A stretch of 64,000 nt of DNA from the NCBI GenBank assembly GCA_020055645.1, contig CM034546.1:53692001-53756000 (forward strand). Direction: 5' to 3'. Shown here piece after piece: positions 11,585 to 24,750 of this stretch. Each line of letters opens with the position of its first letter. Positions within the stretch are counted from its first letter, which is position 1. Below the pieces are notes generated by a model that worked only from the letters and a program-made list of their open reading frames with translations, did no database searches and was not told the DNA's origin. This stretch comes from Tomocerus qinae. Taxonomy: Eukaryota; Arthropoda; Collembola; Entomobryomorpha; Tomoceridae. The translations under genes and the position numbers were made by a program.

Positions 11585-12152
11585 TACATCAAAAGGATGA
11601 TAGCAATTTGTTCAACAATAAACTTCATTTCAGGCGATATTTCTCATACTATAGGTATTCCTGGAAAGTGTGTTTGAAATAATCCATGTATAAGTTACGA
11701 AAACTAATCAATTGCAGTTCTAATACGGTCAAATTGACATGACATGAACAGACGTACATGTCAATTAGTAATGAGGCCATTGGGGAGAAAAGATATTGTT
11801 TGAAATTTTATTTATGTCATATTGAAATACTTTTATTATAAAGGTGGACAAACATAACTGACAAAATTAGTTGTGTTGTGATCTTCAATATCGTCTGCTT
11901 AACATTACAAGGTAACAAGCCACATTATCATGGCTGCTACAAAATAACAAACAATTTTATCATGACTTCGACAATGTAACAAACCTAACATCTGATACAA
12001 TGGATTGTTACATTGTTGCAGCCATGATAAAATGGCTTGTTACTTTGTAGCAGTCATGATAAAATGGCTTGTTACGTTGTAATATTAAACAGACGATATG
12101 TAAAAGCAGCCACAAATAAACCAAAAAACGTCATCGGATTTTCCATTTGGAT
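11585..12152 (-). repeat. Duplicated 3' flank of Gr copy D, interrupted by a MITE
   Basis: Counterpart of 3690-4032. Similarity runs from about 11585 to the phrase gtgatcttcaat, is interrupted by the 212-bp MITE at 11888-12099, and resumes with cagccacaaataaac before the stop region of copy D. Confidence 0.75.
11888..12099. mobile_element. MITE-like palindromic element, copy 2
   Basis: Ends atatcgtctgcttaacatta and its inverted partner (to 12099), with the same internal gtaacaagcc units as the copy at 3016-3196 but about 30 bp longer. It sits inside the duplicated 3' flank of Gr copy D, while the paralogous flank at about 3970-4000 has no insertion. That is direct comparative evidence that it inserted after the Gr duplication. 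Confidence 0.85.
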
Positions 12153-13917
12153 TTAAAAATTCAGACTAAGAATACAAGTAATTGTGTAGTATATAATGTT
12201 ACTGAAAATTTCGATCACCGTGTATTTCTTGAAATAAAAGAACACTCCAATGTTAATTGTCAAGCACCTGAAAGAAGCTACTTTACGTCGAATGGCTTTG
12301 TCCCCTACTACGGACCACACCCTCTTCAATTCTACAGTTTGTAAATATAGCTGACTCGCCATTGGAAATAAAATAGCTTCTACAATAAAAGCAAATACGG
12401 CAACGGAAGGCATTACCAGATATAGAGGCATTTTAAATACAGGATACAATTTCAAAGTGCTGTAATTACAAAATAAATTGGTGGCTATTGCCATACTCAT
12501 AAATATGGGGCCGACAAATAATAGAAATTCGTTAGCCATGTCACATATTATAAGCTGATATCTATAGTACTTCAATAAGCGAACGAAATGTAATCCTATG
12601 GCAAAGCGAGATTTTACATTTTGTACAACTGAATTACGTAAATATTGAAGCCATTTAAATGTAGAATTCAAATAAAAAATGCTAATAATAACAAAAAAAT
12701 AATATAGATAAAAGAGCAAAAGGTAACATAATTGCCATGTAAATAAAAATTGCTAGTTTTGCAAAAAATCCATTATAGTGATTGGGAAAAAAGTAACTTA
12801 GAAGCGGGTAATATGAATGCAATTCTAAACCAGCCGTAAATGACTACCAACATTGCACCGCCGCCGGCTAACAACGGAAACGCCAACCTCAATGCCCATC
12901 CAATTATGTCAAACGATTTCTTCGGTTGAAATTCCGGTAAAGCTGTTAAAAAAAGAAATGTAGACGTTAAATATTATTTAAAGTAGAGCTAAAACGCCGG
13001 ATTACGAAAAAGGGTAGGGGGTTGAAGTAAGACTGTGGTTGCAGAGGTGGAGGAGGGATTTGGCGTGAGAGGATAGAGGTGCAGGAAATGGGAAATAGGT
13101 GCCAGAAGAATAGTAAGGTGTAGGAGATAAAGGAGAGAAGTGCAATATGCAATAAAAGTTGAGAAATCTCTCCTCAGGGTATACGTCTTTTATAAACCGG
13201 CGCTTTTAATAACAAATGTCAAACACTATGAAAATGCTGGATATACAAATTAAATAATTATTGGTTGAAAAAAGTTTTGATATTTTTCATTAGAATGCTT
13301 AGTACTACATGAACGTAAGCTGATTAATTTCTACCAAAATGGACAAAGCTAATTTCATCTTGCACAGTTAAACTTTCGTCCGGGCAAAACAGAACCCTGA
13401 GTTATGGTAACCAAATAAATGATAATAATATAACAATGAAAGATGAGACGTGATTTTAGAAAGTATGCTATTTGTAACTAAATTATTGCATGAAAACAAT
13501 TTAATTTTACTACAATGATGAAATAGATTAAATATTGTAAAACTTACATCGTAGAAGTTTGTCGCTTGCCAGAATCTTGTTCCATAAATCGATAGTAGCA
13601 TCAAGACCCATTACCATAACTCCGACGTTGCTGGCGGTGGTGGCAATCTCACATACCGCCAACAAAAGGGTAAAGAAGGTTTGATACACAGTCAATAGCT
13701 TTTCCTTGTAGACGATTTGCAAATAAATCGTGACAGTTTGGTATATAATGAGGAAGATAATAAAAACAGAAAACCCATACCAGTACAAGATTCTGAATTT
13801 ATTCTTAGTACGAAAAATGGAGTATTTATTTTTGTCGTAATCGAATGGACCAAAATATGAAAGTTTGCACATTTGGAAATAATAATTTAAACAATCTCTC
13901 ATAATTTTTGTGCTCAT
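12153..13917 (-). pseudogene. Gustatory receptor pseudogene with two 1-bp insertions (copy D)
   Basis: Exon 1 is 13917-13548 from the ATG and exon 2 is 12942-12153, with the same GT-AG sites and phase as the intact gene. Exon 1 is fully open. Exon 2 is 790 nt against 788 in the intact paralogue. One extra base lies near 12838 (gtaaatgac against ataatgac) and a second lies in the T-rich stretch around 12690-12700. Between them the frame is wrong, so the protein would end early. The C-terminal half is again open and more than 80 percent alike to the intact copy by eye. The lesions are recent; sequencing error in homopolymers is an alternative for either one. Confidence 0.85.
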
Positions 13918-14560
13918 GTTTTCAGCATACAATATTATTGAGCGTTAAGACTGCTAAGGGAGAGACGAATAATAGCATTCTTGCTAAATGCTTTCCTTTG
14001 TACCTTTTACAATACAGTACAAAGACAACTGTGCACGTTGTTAGACACGTATAAACGTGATTGCAAACGTGCTGATATTAATGAATATTAATATAATGTA
14101 AAATTATATAGTATTACCTCTATCGACAAACACAACTATCCAAAGAGAGTATTTATACACATAATATATATATATATAATAATATATACAAATATATAGA
14201 AATAAACAATAAAGTATACTTTAATCTGGTTGGGGAACTAGGAACTAGTCAAATGGAGACGGTCTTAATAGTATTGAACATGGGATTATTTATGCGAAAG
14301 GAATGATATTTTCTTTTATTTAAATAGAAGAAAGGCTAGAGTCTTCCCTCACCACGTATTAATATTATTATATTCAAGTTTGAGGTCATTTCATATAATA
14401 GACAATTCGATACACATTATAAATTCCGAACGCTACCTGCAAAACACGAAATGAAGTTCCGTCCTTATTCTTGTTTTTACTAAATCACCATGTTAAAAAT
14501 AAGAACTTCCGAAAGATAACCTGTTCTTTGCATGGGCTACATTAAATACAGTATTATGAC
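13918..14560. repeat. Duplicated 5' flank of Gr copy D
   Basis: Matches 1045-1655 and 5980-6520. It contains a TA microsatellite near 14165-14195 that the other copies lack. Confidence 0.6.
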
Positions 14561-16027
14561 GCTTATTGGTTACTAGCCATTGTAAGCCATCTATTGTGTT
14601 TTTGTCAAACTCTTTCAGTATTTAGTTGTATCTAAATTCAAATGTTGCAATAATGTTAATGGTACTTTTATTCGACCAATGGGAAGAGAGAAGCAGCCGT
14701 CAGTCTAATTCTAAGCATTCTTCAAGTTCAGTGTGAACTTGTTCTTTCTAGATTCAGTTGCGTGCCATGCCTCCTCCAGCAATCATCAAACTTTGTGTTC
14801 TTCTCTACATCTTCATTCTGGACGGCATTTTCGGTCATTTTTGACCATTCTTTCTTTGAATTAATTGCGTGATTGTGCTTTAGTTCGTAATAAATAGCAT
14901 TTAAGAAAAATACCGGTTCTCAACACAATATTTATTACAAAATCACACAGTTAGGCACGCATCGTCATATGAATCTTGTCATTCATCAACCCGCACCGCT
15001 ATCACCACCAACCCGACACTGCCAGTGCCCGAGGCACGAAAATTCAGCATTTTTAACGGTCACTCGTCAACACAAAGTATAAACTCTAGAATAAGTTTTG
15101 AAGAATCTTTTTTACATTTACTACATGGGTGTAGGACCAGTAATCTCAGATCCTTTAGGACTTTCCCAAAAAAGTACGAATTTTCGCGATTCCCATTTAC
15201 CCTCTATGATAATTTTTGCTGGTTACCTAGCACCGTCCCCATTTGTGGTAAAAACAGTCTTTTGAAATCTGCCCCACTGCCTTAAACGGTGCAAAATTTG
15301 CTTTATACAGAATCGAAAACTGACTCACTTCTTTGGGAATCTAACTTTTATTAAACCAATTCAAAATTCAAAACATCAATGTAAATGGTCAAATTGAATT
15401 TTCCCGCACATGAAGTAATAGAAACCTTGAGCACACTGAAAGCTGGAAAAAATTTCATACAAAATGCATGCATTGTTCCTTTAATGAAATTTTTTGTGCC
15501 TTGTAAGTTGTAGGAGACTATAGACCGCGCTTATAAGGATAACACACGATGATATAAACAAGCATCCCTCTGGAAAATTTCACTACGCAACTCGAACAAG
15601 AAGATTATATTATAGAGTGATATCAGCATAGTATGATAAATTGGTTTATTCTTATAAACACAACTCCATGTCTCATACAATTTTGTGAAAATAAGGAAGG
15701 ACCTTATTTTTTGTTTTGCAGTCAGCGTTCGGAATGTAATGTATACTAAATTGTCTATGTTAAATAAAATGATTCTAACCTGGAATATTATATTATGCGT
15801 GGTGACGGAAGTCCCTCGCTATAATACATATTATAGCATTTCTTCCGTTGCCATTATCAATATGCAGTAGTTAAGAACCCGTACTGAAATATTATTATTA
15901 TAGATGATGGCCGATGGTAGAGAGGAATAGCTGGGAGAGGTATGGTGAGATGAAAGATACAACGGAATAAGTAAGCCAAAATTCAATTTTTAATGACATA
16001 ACGTGGTTGATGTGACAATTTTAAAAT
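14561..16027. other. Non-coding stretch
   Basis: No gene supported. A plus-strand frame at 15025-15285 and a hydrophobic mini-frame after the ATG at 14768 (20-25 codons) lack any neighbouring exon or family match. The segment around 14900-15050 has a less AT-rich, proline-coding look that might be a retroelement relic, but I cannot show it. Confidence 0.4.
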
Positions 16028-17460
16028 TTACATTTCTATGCTAAGAATACAAGTAATTGTGTAATATACAATTTGACTAAAGATGTTAATAACAGTATAT
16101 CTCTTGAAATAGAAGAACACTCCTAAGTTGATTGTCAAGCATCTGAGGGAAGTAACTTCACGTCGAATTGCACGATCGTAAAATTCCATTGCAGACCACT
16201 TCCTTTTTAATTCCACCGTTTGTAAATATATGTCGCTTGCCATTGGAAATATAATTGACTCTATCAGAAAAGCAAATATGGCTACTGAAGGCATTAACAG
16301 ATATAATGGCATTTTAAATACTGGATACATTTTCAGAGTGGCGTAATTACAAAATAAATTGATGGCTAATGCTACACCAATAAACATGGGACCAACAAAT
16401 ACTAGAAATTCGTTAACAATGTCACACATCATAAGCTGAACTCGATAATACTTTACTAAGGTAATGAAATGAAATTTTGTGGAGTAAAGTAAAATTTAAC
16501 ATGATCTATTTTTGAATCACATAAGAATTTTATCCACTTTAGAGTAGTGTTTACATAGAAGACACTAAGCATAATAAGACATAGTATAGAAAAAGACGCA
16601 AACGGTGCCATCGTTCCCATATAAATAAAAATTCCTATTTTGACATAAATTCCGTTATAGTGATGAGGAAATAAACATTTTAACACTGGATTAAATGAAT
16701 GCAAGTCTAAGACAACAGCACAGACTACTATGATTGCACTGGCACCGAATAACAATGGAAACGCTAATTTCAAAGCCCATCCGAATAAGTCAAATGATTT
16801 CTTTGGATGAAATCCAGGTAAAGCTGTTAAAAAAGAAACGTAGTAAATAAATATAGCTAATAACAAAATATATTTTAAATGTTCGCAAATTACTTTGTTT
16901 ATGATAACAGGAAATATTGAACGCAAATCTCAAGCTCATAGTTATTTTAATTTATATATACATATTTAGTAGTAAGCACGGCATAGAAATGGGAAAAATG
17001 AGAAACGTTTCTAGAAACACGTTTTCGTGATTTTAATATGCAATAACGCATATTAGTAACAATTTTTAAAATGATTTAAATGAGACTTACATCGTAGAAG
17101 TTTATCGCTTGCCAAAACTTCATTTAATATCGAAATAAAAGTATCCAATCCCAATAACATAATGCCGACATTGCTCGCGGTTGTAAGAATGCCAAATGTC
17201 AATATCAAAAGGGTAAAGAAGGTTTGGTATAAATTCAATGGCTTTTCATGCGAAACTATTTGAAAATAAATTATGATCGTTATATAAATAATGTTGAAGA
17301 CAATAAACATAGAAAATGTATACTAGTAAAAAATTCGGAATCTACTTTTTGTTAGAAAAACGTTGTCTTTATTTTTATCATAATCGAATGGACCAAAATA
17401 TGAAAGTTTGCACAGTTTGAAATAATAGTTTAAACAATCTCTTAAATTTTTTGTGCTCAT
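16028..17460 (-). pseudogene. Gustatory receptor pseudogene with nonsense and frameshift (copy E)
   Basis: Exon 1 is 17460-17091 and exon 2 is 16823-16028, with GTAAGT donor and TAACAG-type acceptor in phase 1. From the ATG at 17460 the frame starts MSTKNLRDCLNYYFK and keeps LSYFGPFDYDKNK. At 17325-17323 a TAG replaces the Trp codon of the conserved YW motif (TGG in the intact gene). A second lesion, a frameshift, lies at about 16450 between the segments PQNFIS and VKYYRVQLM. The rest of exon 2 ends normally with IFSQIVYYTITCILSIEM. It is more diverged from the other copies and has no large duplicated flank, so it is probably an older paralogue. Confidence 0.87.
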
Positions 17461-19762
17461 TTTTTCAATACACAAAATTATAGAAAGTCAAAGCCAGTAA
17501 GTATTGTATTGGTAGACAGTAAAATGTCGTATGATATTTAGTTAAGCTAATTCAAATTCTTTCGTTTCCAATAAAGTTATAAAAACGTTTTTAAGTCACG
17601 TTGACTATTATTTCCAATAATTATACATCAATATTTTTATATTATCTGCATTGTCAAGGATAATGTAACTAGAAGAACAAGCAACCATGCAAAGGATCCT
17701 TAGGCCTTGTATTATACTACAATACTGTGTAGATGTAGCACATACCAAAATTTGTAATTGCCATAGAATAGAATAACAAGCTAAGACATTTTGTTGATAT
17801 TGTCTTACATGAATAAATTCTGTCGACCCAGTTGCATTCAAAAATTATTGTTAAATACATTTAATAATCCCATAGTAAAAATATATTAATTATCAAACTT
17901 TTAGACCCATTTTACAGAAATTTTACTACAGGCGCTACATTTTTAGTTCAGTTGCTGGTGCTGATATGCAGTTTCTTCTCTGGAACCACTTATTTTAACT
18001 CCCAACTAACTGTTAATTTGTATTGCACTTTAGAAACAGAAATAAGGACGGAAATTCGGGATGTAATTTTAAAGCATTTGAAGAATAATTATCCAACCCA
18101 AGCATGTGAATTTCCACTGACGCCTAGCTATGCATTTTAGCGTGCGAAAGATACATAATAATATACTACTATACTAGGTCTAGGGTCTAAGTGTATAGCT
18201 CTAGCCAACTCTAGACTAATTTTGACATTACTGACAATAAACTAATTTCTTTGGGTATATTATTAATTATTATGGTCTTCTTTGCACCAGACTTGGTCAA
18301 CATTATATGAGGTATAATTTAGGACTAAGTGAGAATGAATTTGGAAATTGAGGGTAGGTTGAATAAATATTTGAAACTGTAAAGGGAGGAATTTTATACA
18401 GGCGTTTAGTTTCATAAAGTTAGAATTCAGAGATATATATCTAATTTGCAAGTAGCAGTCGGTGTAATTTTAAATGTACGGGTATGTTGCATTAACCATA
18501 ATATTATATCGGTGATTAGTAATTAAGTATTTTGATAATAGCGGAGGCGGTTATTGTACAAGAAAGGAGAAAACTTGGTAGAAAATGGTTGATAGGATAT
18601 AAACTTTCAGCAAATATACTTAGGGGAAAAATTCACCGTAATTATTTAAATACAGGTGCAATCAAAACCATTAGTGCTTTAAATATATGTGGATGAAGTT
18701 CATTTATTTGAGTTAAAATGTTGCTAGTACTCTAAATAATAACAAAAACTGGAAAATATGTACCTGAAACTTTTTTTAACTTCATACGATATTTTATTGA
18801 TCTCTTTCTGCCACTTTATAATAAGTATGGGCTATATACCCCACTTGTATCTAAATGTCAATGCAAATTCTGTGACATCTGTAAGATTTGAGAGTGAACA
18901 AGATTTAGTTAATTATTATGAGTTAGCAATGAAACTTAATTTTGCATAATTTGTTGAAAATGTTTTACTAATTATTATAAGTGATGAAAAGTACATGTCA
19001 ATATTTTATGCTAGTGTTTAATCAGAATTAACAGCGACGACTGACACAAGGCATGACAAATAAAAAACCTAAACCCAATGAAATAGCTTTGGTAACTTTA
19101 ACACATTTATTTTTATAATTTTTTTGAAGTAAGTTAATAGTAGACAGTTAACAATACACCAATTCATAAGATTTATTTTATTTACAGAAAACCCAAACGT
19201 TTAATTCTAGTGGGTTGTATCTTCCATCCTTGAAGTGATGTAGTTCTGTAGACGAGTTCAATAATGTTACCTAACACTATATGATAGACATTACAGGTAC
19301 ATATTTTAACAATTACATTTTCATGCAAATAATCAGTGACAACATCAATATGTCAATAACTGTGACATAATATCCACTTGGTAATAGCTCTCCTTAGTAG
19401 AATAATTTATCTAGCTACTTTTAACATCTAAATTACAATATACATCACGACAATTTATTTTTAAACGTTTTTTGGCTTTAAGATTTACGACATCACATTA
19501 AAAATTGTTTATAAACATTTACGACGAGAAAAGCTGTCAAAATATTTATTACATTTCACATTTCACGTATAATATAGCACATTTAGATGTTTATTTGTTT
19601 TCTTTATATGAATGACTAAAACCAGTTTTGGTTACTAAATGATTCAAAAATAGTGATGCGTACTTTTGTCAAGTACTTGTTTAATCATCACCCAGAGTTT
19701 ACAATAAGCTCTGTCACAACACCACCACAACATCACATCAAATATTAAATAATTATTTACAT
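17461..19762. other. Non-coding stretch
   Basis: Region between the chemoreceptor cluster and the first F-box gene. Frames of 60-77 codons at 17608-17841, 17952-18140, 18263-18451 and 18758-18949 have no domains and no partner exons. The last few hundred bases are probably the 3' UTR of the F-box gene. Confidence 0.45.
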
Positions 19763-22700
19763 TTAATCATCATCGCCATCATATTCATCATCAGCTTCAT
19801 GATCATCGTCATCATCATCGAAGTCATCTAAGCGCATGTTATCCAAATCATCAATGCTTTCTTCCAGTTTGTTACTTTCTGTATCTGTAGTATATTGACT
19901 ATCAAAATAGTCAAATTCTTGACAACGTCTATTAGGATCTCCTTCGGCTTGTTCGTCTTCATCATCTGGAGCTTCACTGAATACATGTAGCCGAAGATTA
20001 TCCATTTCAAAGAGATCATGGTTGGAATATATATGGATATCATTTTCATTACAACAATTAATTTTAAAAGTTTTCAAAACTGGAAATGCTGATTTTACCA
20101 ACTCATACAATTCAAGGTAGTCTTTCCAGTTGACTATAATTGAGCCATTTGCAATTACTGGAACTTCAGTCATCGTCACCGTAATATGTGTGACACTATC
20201 GCTTCTTATTTCACTGAATGATTGGTAAAGACTCAATTCTTCTACTTCAACATCGGATTTTAATTGGTAGTCAAATATTTTCAGCTGCGGAAACAAAATC
20301 GACCAATTGTCGCATTCAATAAACAGCTGCAAAAGTATCCTTTGAGAATGATACAACTTCAACGTCGATAACTTGAACATTTTTGGAAAAGGTATCAATG
20401 TCCTGTTACCTAAAGACAAAAATTTATTGTTTAATCAAAAAAACTGTAACTGTACTATTTTAAAATAAATAATTCAATGCTAAGGAGTAGCAATATTAAA
20501 ATCGAATATAAAATTAACATTTTAAAACGTTTTAAAAATATTTTCTTCAAACAGAAAGTTTTTCTACTTCTACTAAATTAACTTAAAGGCATTGCAAACT
20601 TATTTCGTCCAAATATAAATATTTTAGACAACCATTTAATAATTTTCTAAAACGAATTATACTTACCATCCAAAATGTGGGCTAAATGACGGCCACCATT
20701 AGTAACAAAAGTAGGTAACTCGATGGAGAGCGTTAGTAGGCTATTTTTCCGCAAGCCAAGGAAATTGAAAAGGGTGTTTAGATTGATTTTGACATCATTA
20801 TCATCACATTTATCGAAGTCGAATTGTGAAGCAAAGGAAGTTATTCCTAGGGAATTTTCAGTAGTTAATTGTGTCAGCAATTCGAACATGTTGAGTGCAT
20901 CTTCACTTTGACATCTCCAGTCATCTATGCCTAAGTGTCTTAGGAACTTCAAAGTTTCTCTTGGAATGTACTGAACGATTTCCACCATTGCTGGACAAGA
21001 ATTGATTTCCAGAGATTCCAATTTTTTGGCACGCTTAATAATATCGAAGAACACGACAATTGCAACTTGCTTCTGTTGATCCGTTAAGGGTTGACTCCCT
21101 TCAGTGCCAATACGAAAGCTTATGCTTTTCAAATAAAGTAATTGAACATGAGCATATGGATCTGCATTTTCTCCATCGAGATTTGTAAAAACAAATGTTG
21201 CTGATCTAGGATGAAGCTCCGATAATGAGATTTTTAGAGAAAGGTGCTCTATATTTGGCATGTACATTAGTAACTTGTTTCTGAAGGAATAAATTTCTTC
21301 CACGGAAATTGTATTTGAGTATTCTCGAACATCAGCCTTAAAGGTCCGGATTGTTTCACCATAATGGGTTATAAACCGACAATTTGTCTGATCTGCCCAA
21401 TTCCAAGCCTCGTAGTAAAAATAGTATGAATCGCAGGGAAATTCTTCTTCCTGGAATGTATGCATGAAATTGGTTGTACTTGGTTTCAAACCTTTTCCAA
21501 AAAATCGAATGTGAAGTGGAGATTCCGTATTTTGAAAAACAACAGCAACTCTCTTTCTGAATATACCCTGAGATGCGCATCGCCAATTTTTGCAAACAAG
21601 ACGGCATGATTTCAAATCTTTTGTAGGTAGGAACTTGAAGACGTTGTACAAAACCTGCGGAAAAATATTAAATTCTATAATAATAAAATATACTTATTAA
21701 TAAAAAACTATACTTTGCTTTGATTTACCAATATGTCAACATCAAAAGGTCAACAGGAGAAAAAATCAACAACCCAGGTTGTTAACATTATTTTCCTTTA
21801 CAAAATATTATACATAACAAATTATTTACATAAAATATGTAATTTTACAAAATTTACCCCTTGAGAATCAAAATGAGCCATTTAAAAAGTAGGTCAGTAG
21901 AATTGGAACGAATTAATACTTAATTGAAATTAACTTTGAGTGAGTTAGGTTAAATTAAAATAATGGTTAATGCATTATTTTCATGTGTTGCATTATTTAT
22001 ATTCATAAATTTTATAATTACTTACCTCAGATTGTCTTTTTAAAAGTACGCTAAGAAATTTGGAGTAAGTTGCTTGTAATTGGGTAAAACCACATAAACT
22101 AAATTATGTAAATCAGCAAAGTATTTACTATCCTTTTCTTTTGTCATGTTGATTAAACAATCTGAATAAGTGATAATGCATTAAATGCATTAGTAGAAGT
22201 TGTAGATTGGTATCATGTCTTGTACAAACAAAGTACTTACAACTTATGTTAAGACTTGCACATGTTACATGAAGTTTGCTAAAATAAATCATGATTCACA
22301 ATAATTAATTTCGTGGAATGTATTCTAATAATAAAAGTATTTTTTCCAATATGTAAAAAATTTCTAAATAATTACAATATTTGGTAAATAATGGCGCTGT
22401 GATTCCGTTCTACGCTAAATAAATGAAAATATAAAGAAAAATTGAACGGTGAAAAATATGCAAGCATTTAACATTAAGTAGTACAACAGAAATTAACTTA
22501 CTACGTCAATTTGTAATGGTGACGGTTGTTTTGCAGAGTCTTCAACTTTTGGCCTGAAAATAGCATTTGAGTAAATTATGTTAATTAAATTAATTAATGT
22601 TAATTAATTTATAAATAATATTATATTGATATCATATTTATTTCCTACGGTGGTTTGTACAACGGACTGTAATTATTAATCTTAAATCCAAAGGGAGAAA

Positions 22701-23372
22701 GCTCGACGTGCTGCTCATCATCATACTTCTCATCCTCCACGATCTCCATTCTTCTTCTATCTACTAGACTAAGCTGCTACACTTTCCCTTCGGTCTTCAA
22801 AGGTATATCACATCCTATAAGAACATTTTATTTTTCATAAATTCCATGCATCTCACAAGAAATGGATTCTTGATTTAAAAATAGAATATTTTGCATCTAA
22901 AAGGAAGTGCCTGAGATTTTTAGTGTTCATTTTTTAAATGGAAAAATAGGGACACGAAATGTGTGGGCGATTGATTTTTCCAGCAATGCAAATGGCAGAC
23001 GGCTATAGGACATCTTTCAACATTTCTTATACATATACATACATAATATACTATCTTAGCAGATGGTGGTTTGGCCATGCTCATCTCTGCTGCTATGCAA
23101 AGCCCACAGGTGGTATAGGGAAAAAGATACGTCGTAGGTAGTTTTGGATATTAAATATATAGTTTTTAATTAATTTTTGTACAGGTAAAATTAAAAGTGC
23201 AGACTCATTTTGCAATTAACTTAATAGCGTAAACAGTGAAAATGTGTGCTTAGCTAAAATGTCATGCAATTATAATTAGTAATTAATATATGAGTAATGA
23301 CTTACAATTTGAGAGCGTCTGGAAATACTTTACGGGCAAGGGCGTCGTATTATCACAAAATGAAGCTGTCAT
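19763..23372 (-). CDS. F-box protein with leucine-rich body and acidic tail, paralogue 1
   Basis: Five-exon model: 23372-23306, 22760-22649, 22553-22502, 21654-20667 and 20409-19763. It is 1866 nt, giving 621 aa. Exons 3-5 have clear sites; exon 2 uses a weak acceptor (ctagtag) and donor GTAGGA, so its ends are tentative, but the phases close and the total matches the 620-aa neighbour. The F-box spans exons 3/4, residues about 72-108: LQIDV joined to VLYNVFKFLPTKDLKSCRLVCKNW. It would bind SKP1 in an SCF ubiquitin ligase. Residues 110-560 contain irregular LxxLxL segments suggesting an LRR-like substrate domain. The C-terminal 35 residues are nearly all Asp/Glu. Substrate unknown. Confidence 0.75.
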
Positions 23373-24750
23373 CTGTAATGAAAAGTTTAATTATAATAAA
23401 ATTTCAATTAAATGGATATTATTAATGTAAACTGTCATTTTGAATTATTTTATCACCTGTTTTGATGATAGGTATTCTTGTCAGTTCTTCTATCTAGTCT
23501 CTAATCGATACATTCGTATTTCGTACACGTCCTTGAAATGGAAAGGATTCATGCACAAATAATATCTACATTTATGAACATCCAGCATTTTATACACTAA
23601 ACACTTACATATTGCTCATAATCATAAGAATATTCATAGCATAGGTAAGTATAGACATAGACATAAGATTATTATAGTACAGGTAGCTACTACAGGTAAG
23701 TACATAGGTGTACTGTACATAAGTAGGTATACTGTGTCGAAGGAAGAGATACCTATATAAGTATACCATTGCCTTTGGCCTTTAGGGTATAGTGACACAT
23801 AGTCTCGTAAAGTTTGTAAAATTTTATGTCACTGCGCACAGTATAATTTTTCTGAAAATGTCAGCTATATTACTACAAATAGGTTATAATATACCCTAGT
23901 ACAATTTCATTCTCATACATTACTTTTAGCCCGTTATTTCCGCTATAGGACTATATGTTATATATACTTAAATAGCTTATCATAACCTTTTCTCCTACAC
24001 ATTTCTTACTAAATCTTAGTATTTACAAGTACAATGAGAGATTTTTATACTTATTATATCTACGATCTACCCACATATAGTATGTTATGCGAATATCTGC
24101 AAGTATGGGCGTCTAAATATCGTATAATTATTTAGAAACAGGAAAATAATAAAATTGGAACAGCCTGGGATTAATTACTACTTAAATGGATGTTACAAAT
24201 GGCTCATAGTAATATGAGTATTTTACCTGGTAAAAGTTCATAACTAATATTGATTAACGCTATTACAACTTTATATCATAATTATTATAAATTATGTAAA
24301 TTAAATAAATTGTAATAATAAAAAAATAAAAAAATAAACAATTATAAACAATTATAAATATATGTAAAACATAATTTACTTCACATAGAATGTAAATGCT
24401 AAAAAGTCTTTGCACAAAACTTTAGGATAAAAAACAACTAAAATAATAATGTTCATTTTGTACTAAAAATTATCACACAATTCTCTAACACAATAAAAAT
24501 TTCATATTTACAAGTTTTATGATACTAAATTCAATTAGTTTAATTAGTAAACATTTAAATATTTAAAAGACTGTAATAATTGTGATGTTTTCTAACTGAA
24601 ACTGAAACGACTAGAATAGTATATTATTACAATCTTACATATTAGCAATTCAGTAAATCATAGTATCCAATTTCTCGTTATTTTCTAAGTGCATAATTTA
24701 ATAAAGAAATGTTTTTGGAATTCTGTCGTAGTGATAAGAATTGCTGATAT
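23373..24750. other. Intergenic region between the F-box genes
   Basis: Contains the presumed promoter of paralogue 1 and the 3' flank of paralogue 2. It has short taggta-rich simple sequence near 23640-23760. No gene seen. Confidence 0.5.

Noticed and set aside
14768..14845. Short ATG frame encoding a hydrophobic, signal-like peptide
   Set aside because: Only about 25 codons, no splice donor in phase and no downstream partner.
15025..15285. 86-codon plus-strand frame after a possible retroelement-like leader
   Set aside because: No ATG context, domain, neighbouring exon or second copy; retroelement origin could not be supported.
18758..18949. 63-codon plus-strand frame with hydrophobic start
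   Set aside because: No recognised domain and no phase-compatible exon; expected by chance in AT-rich DNA.
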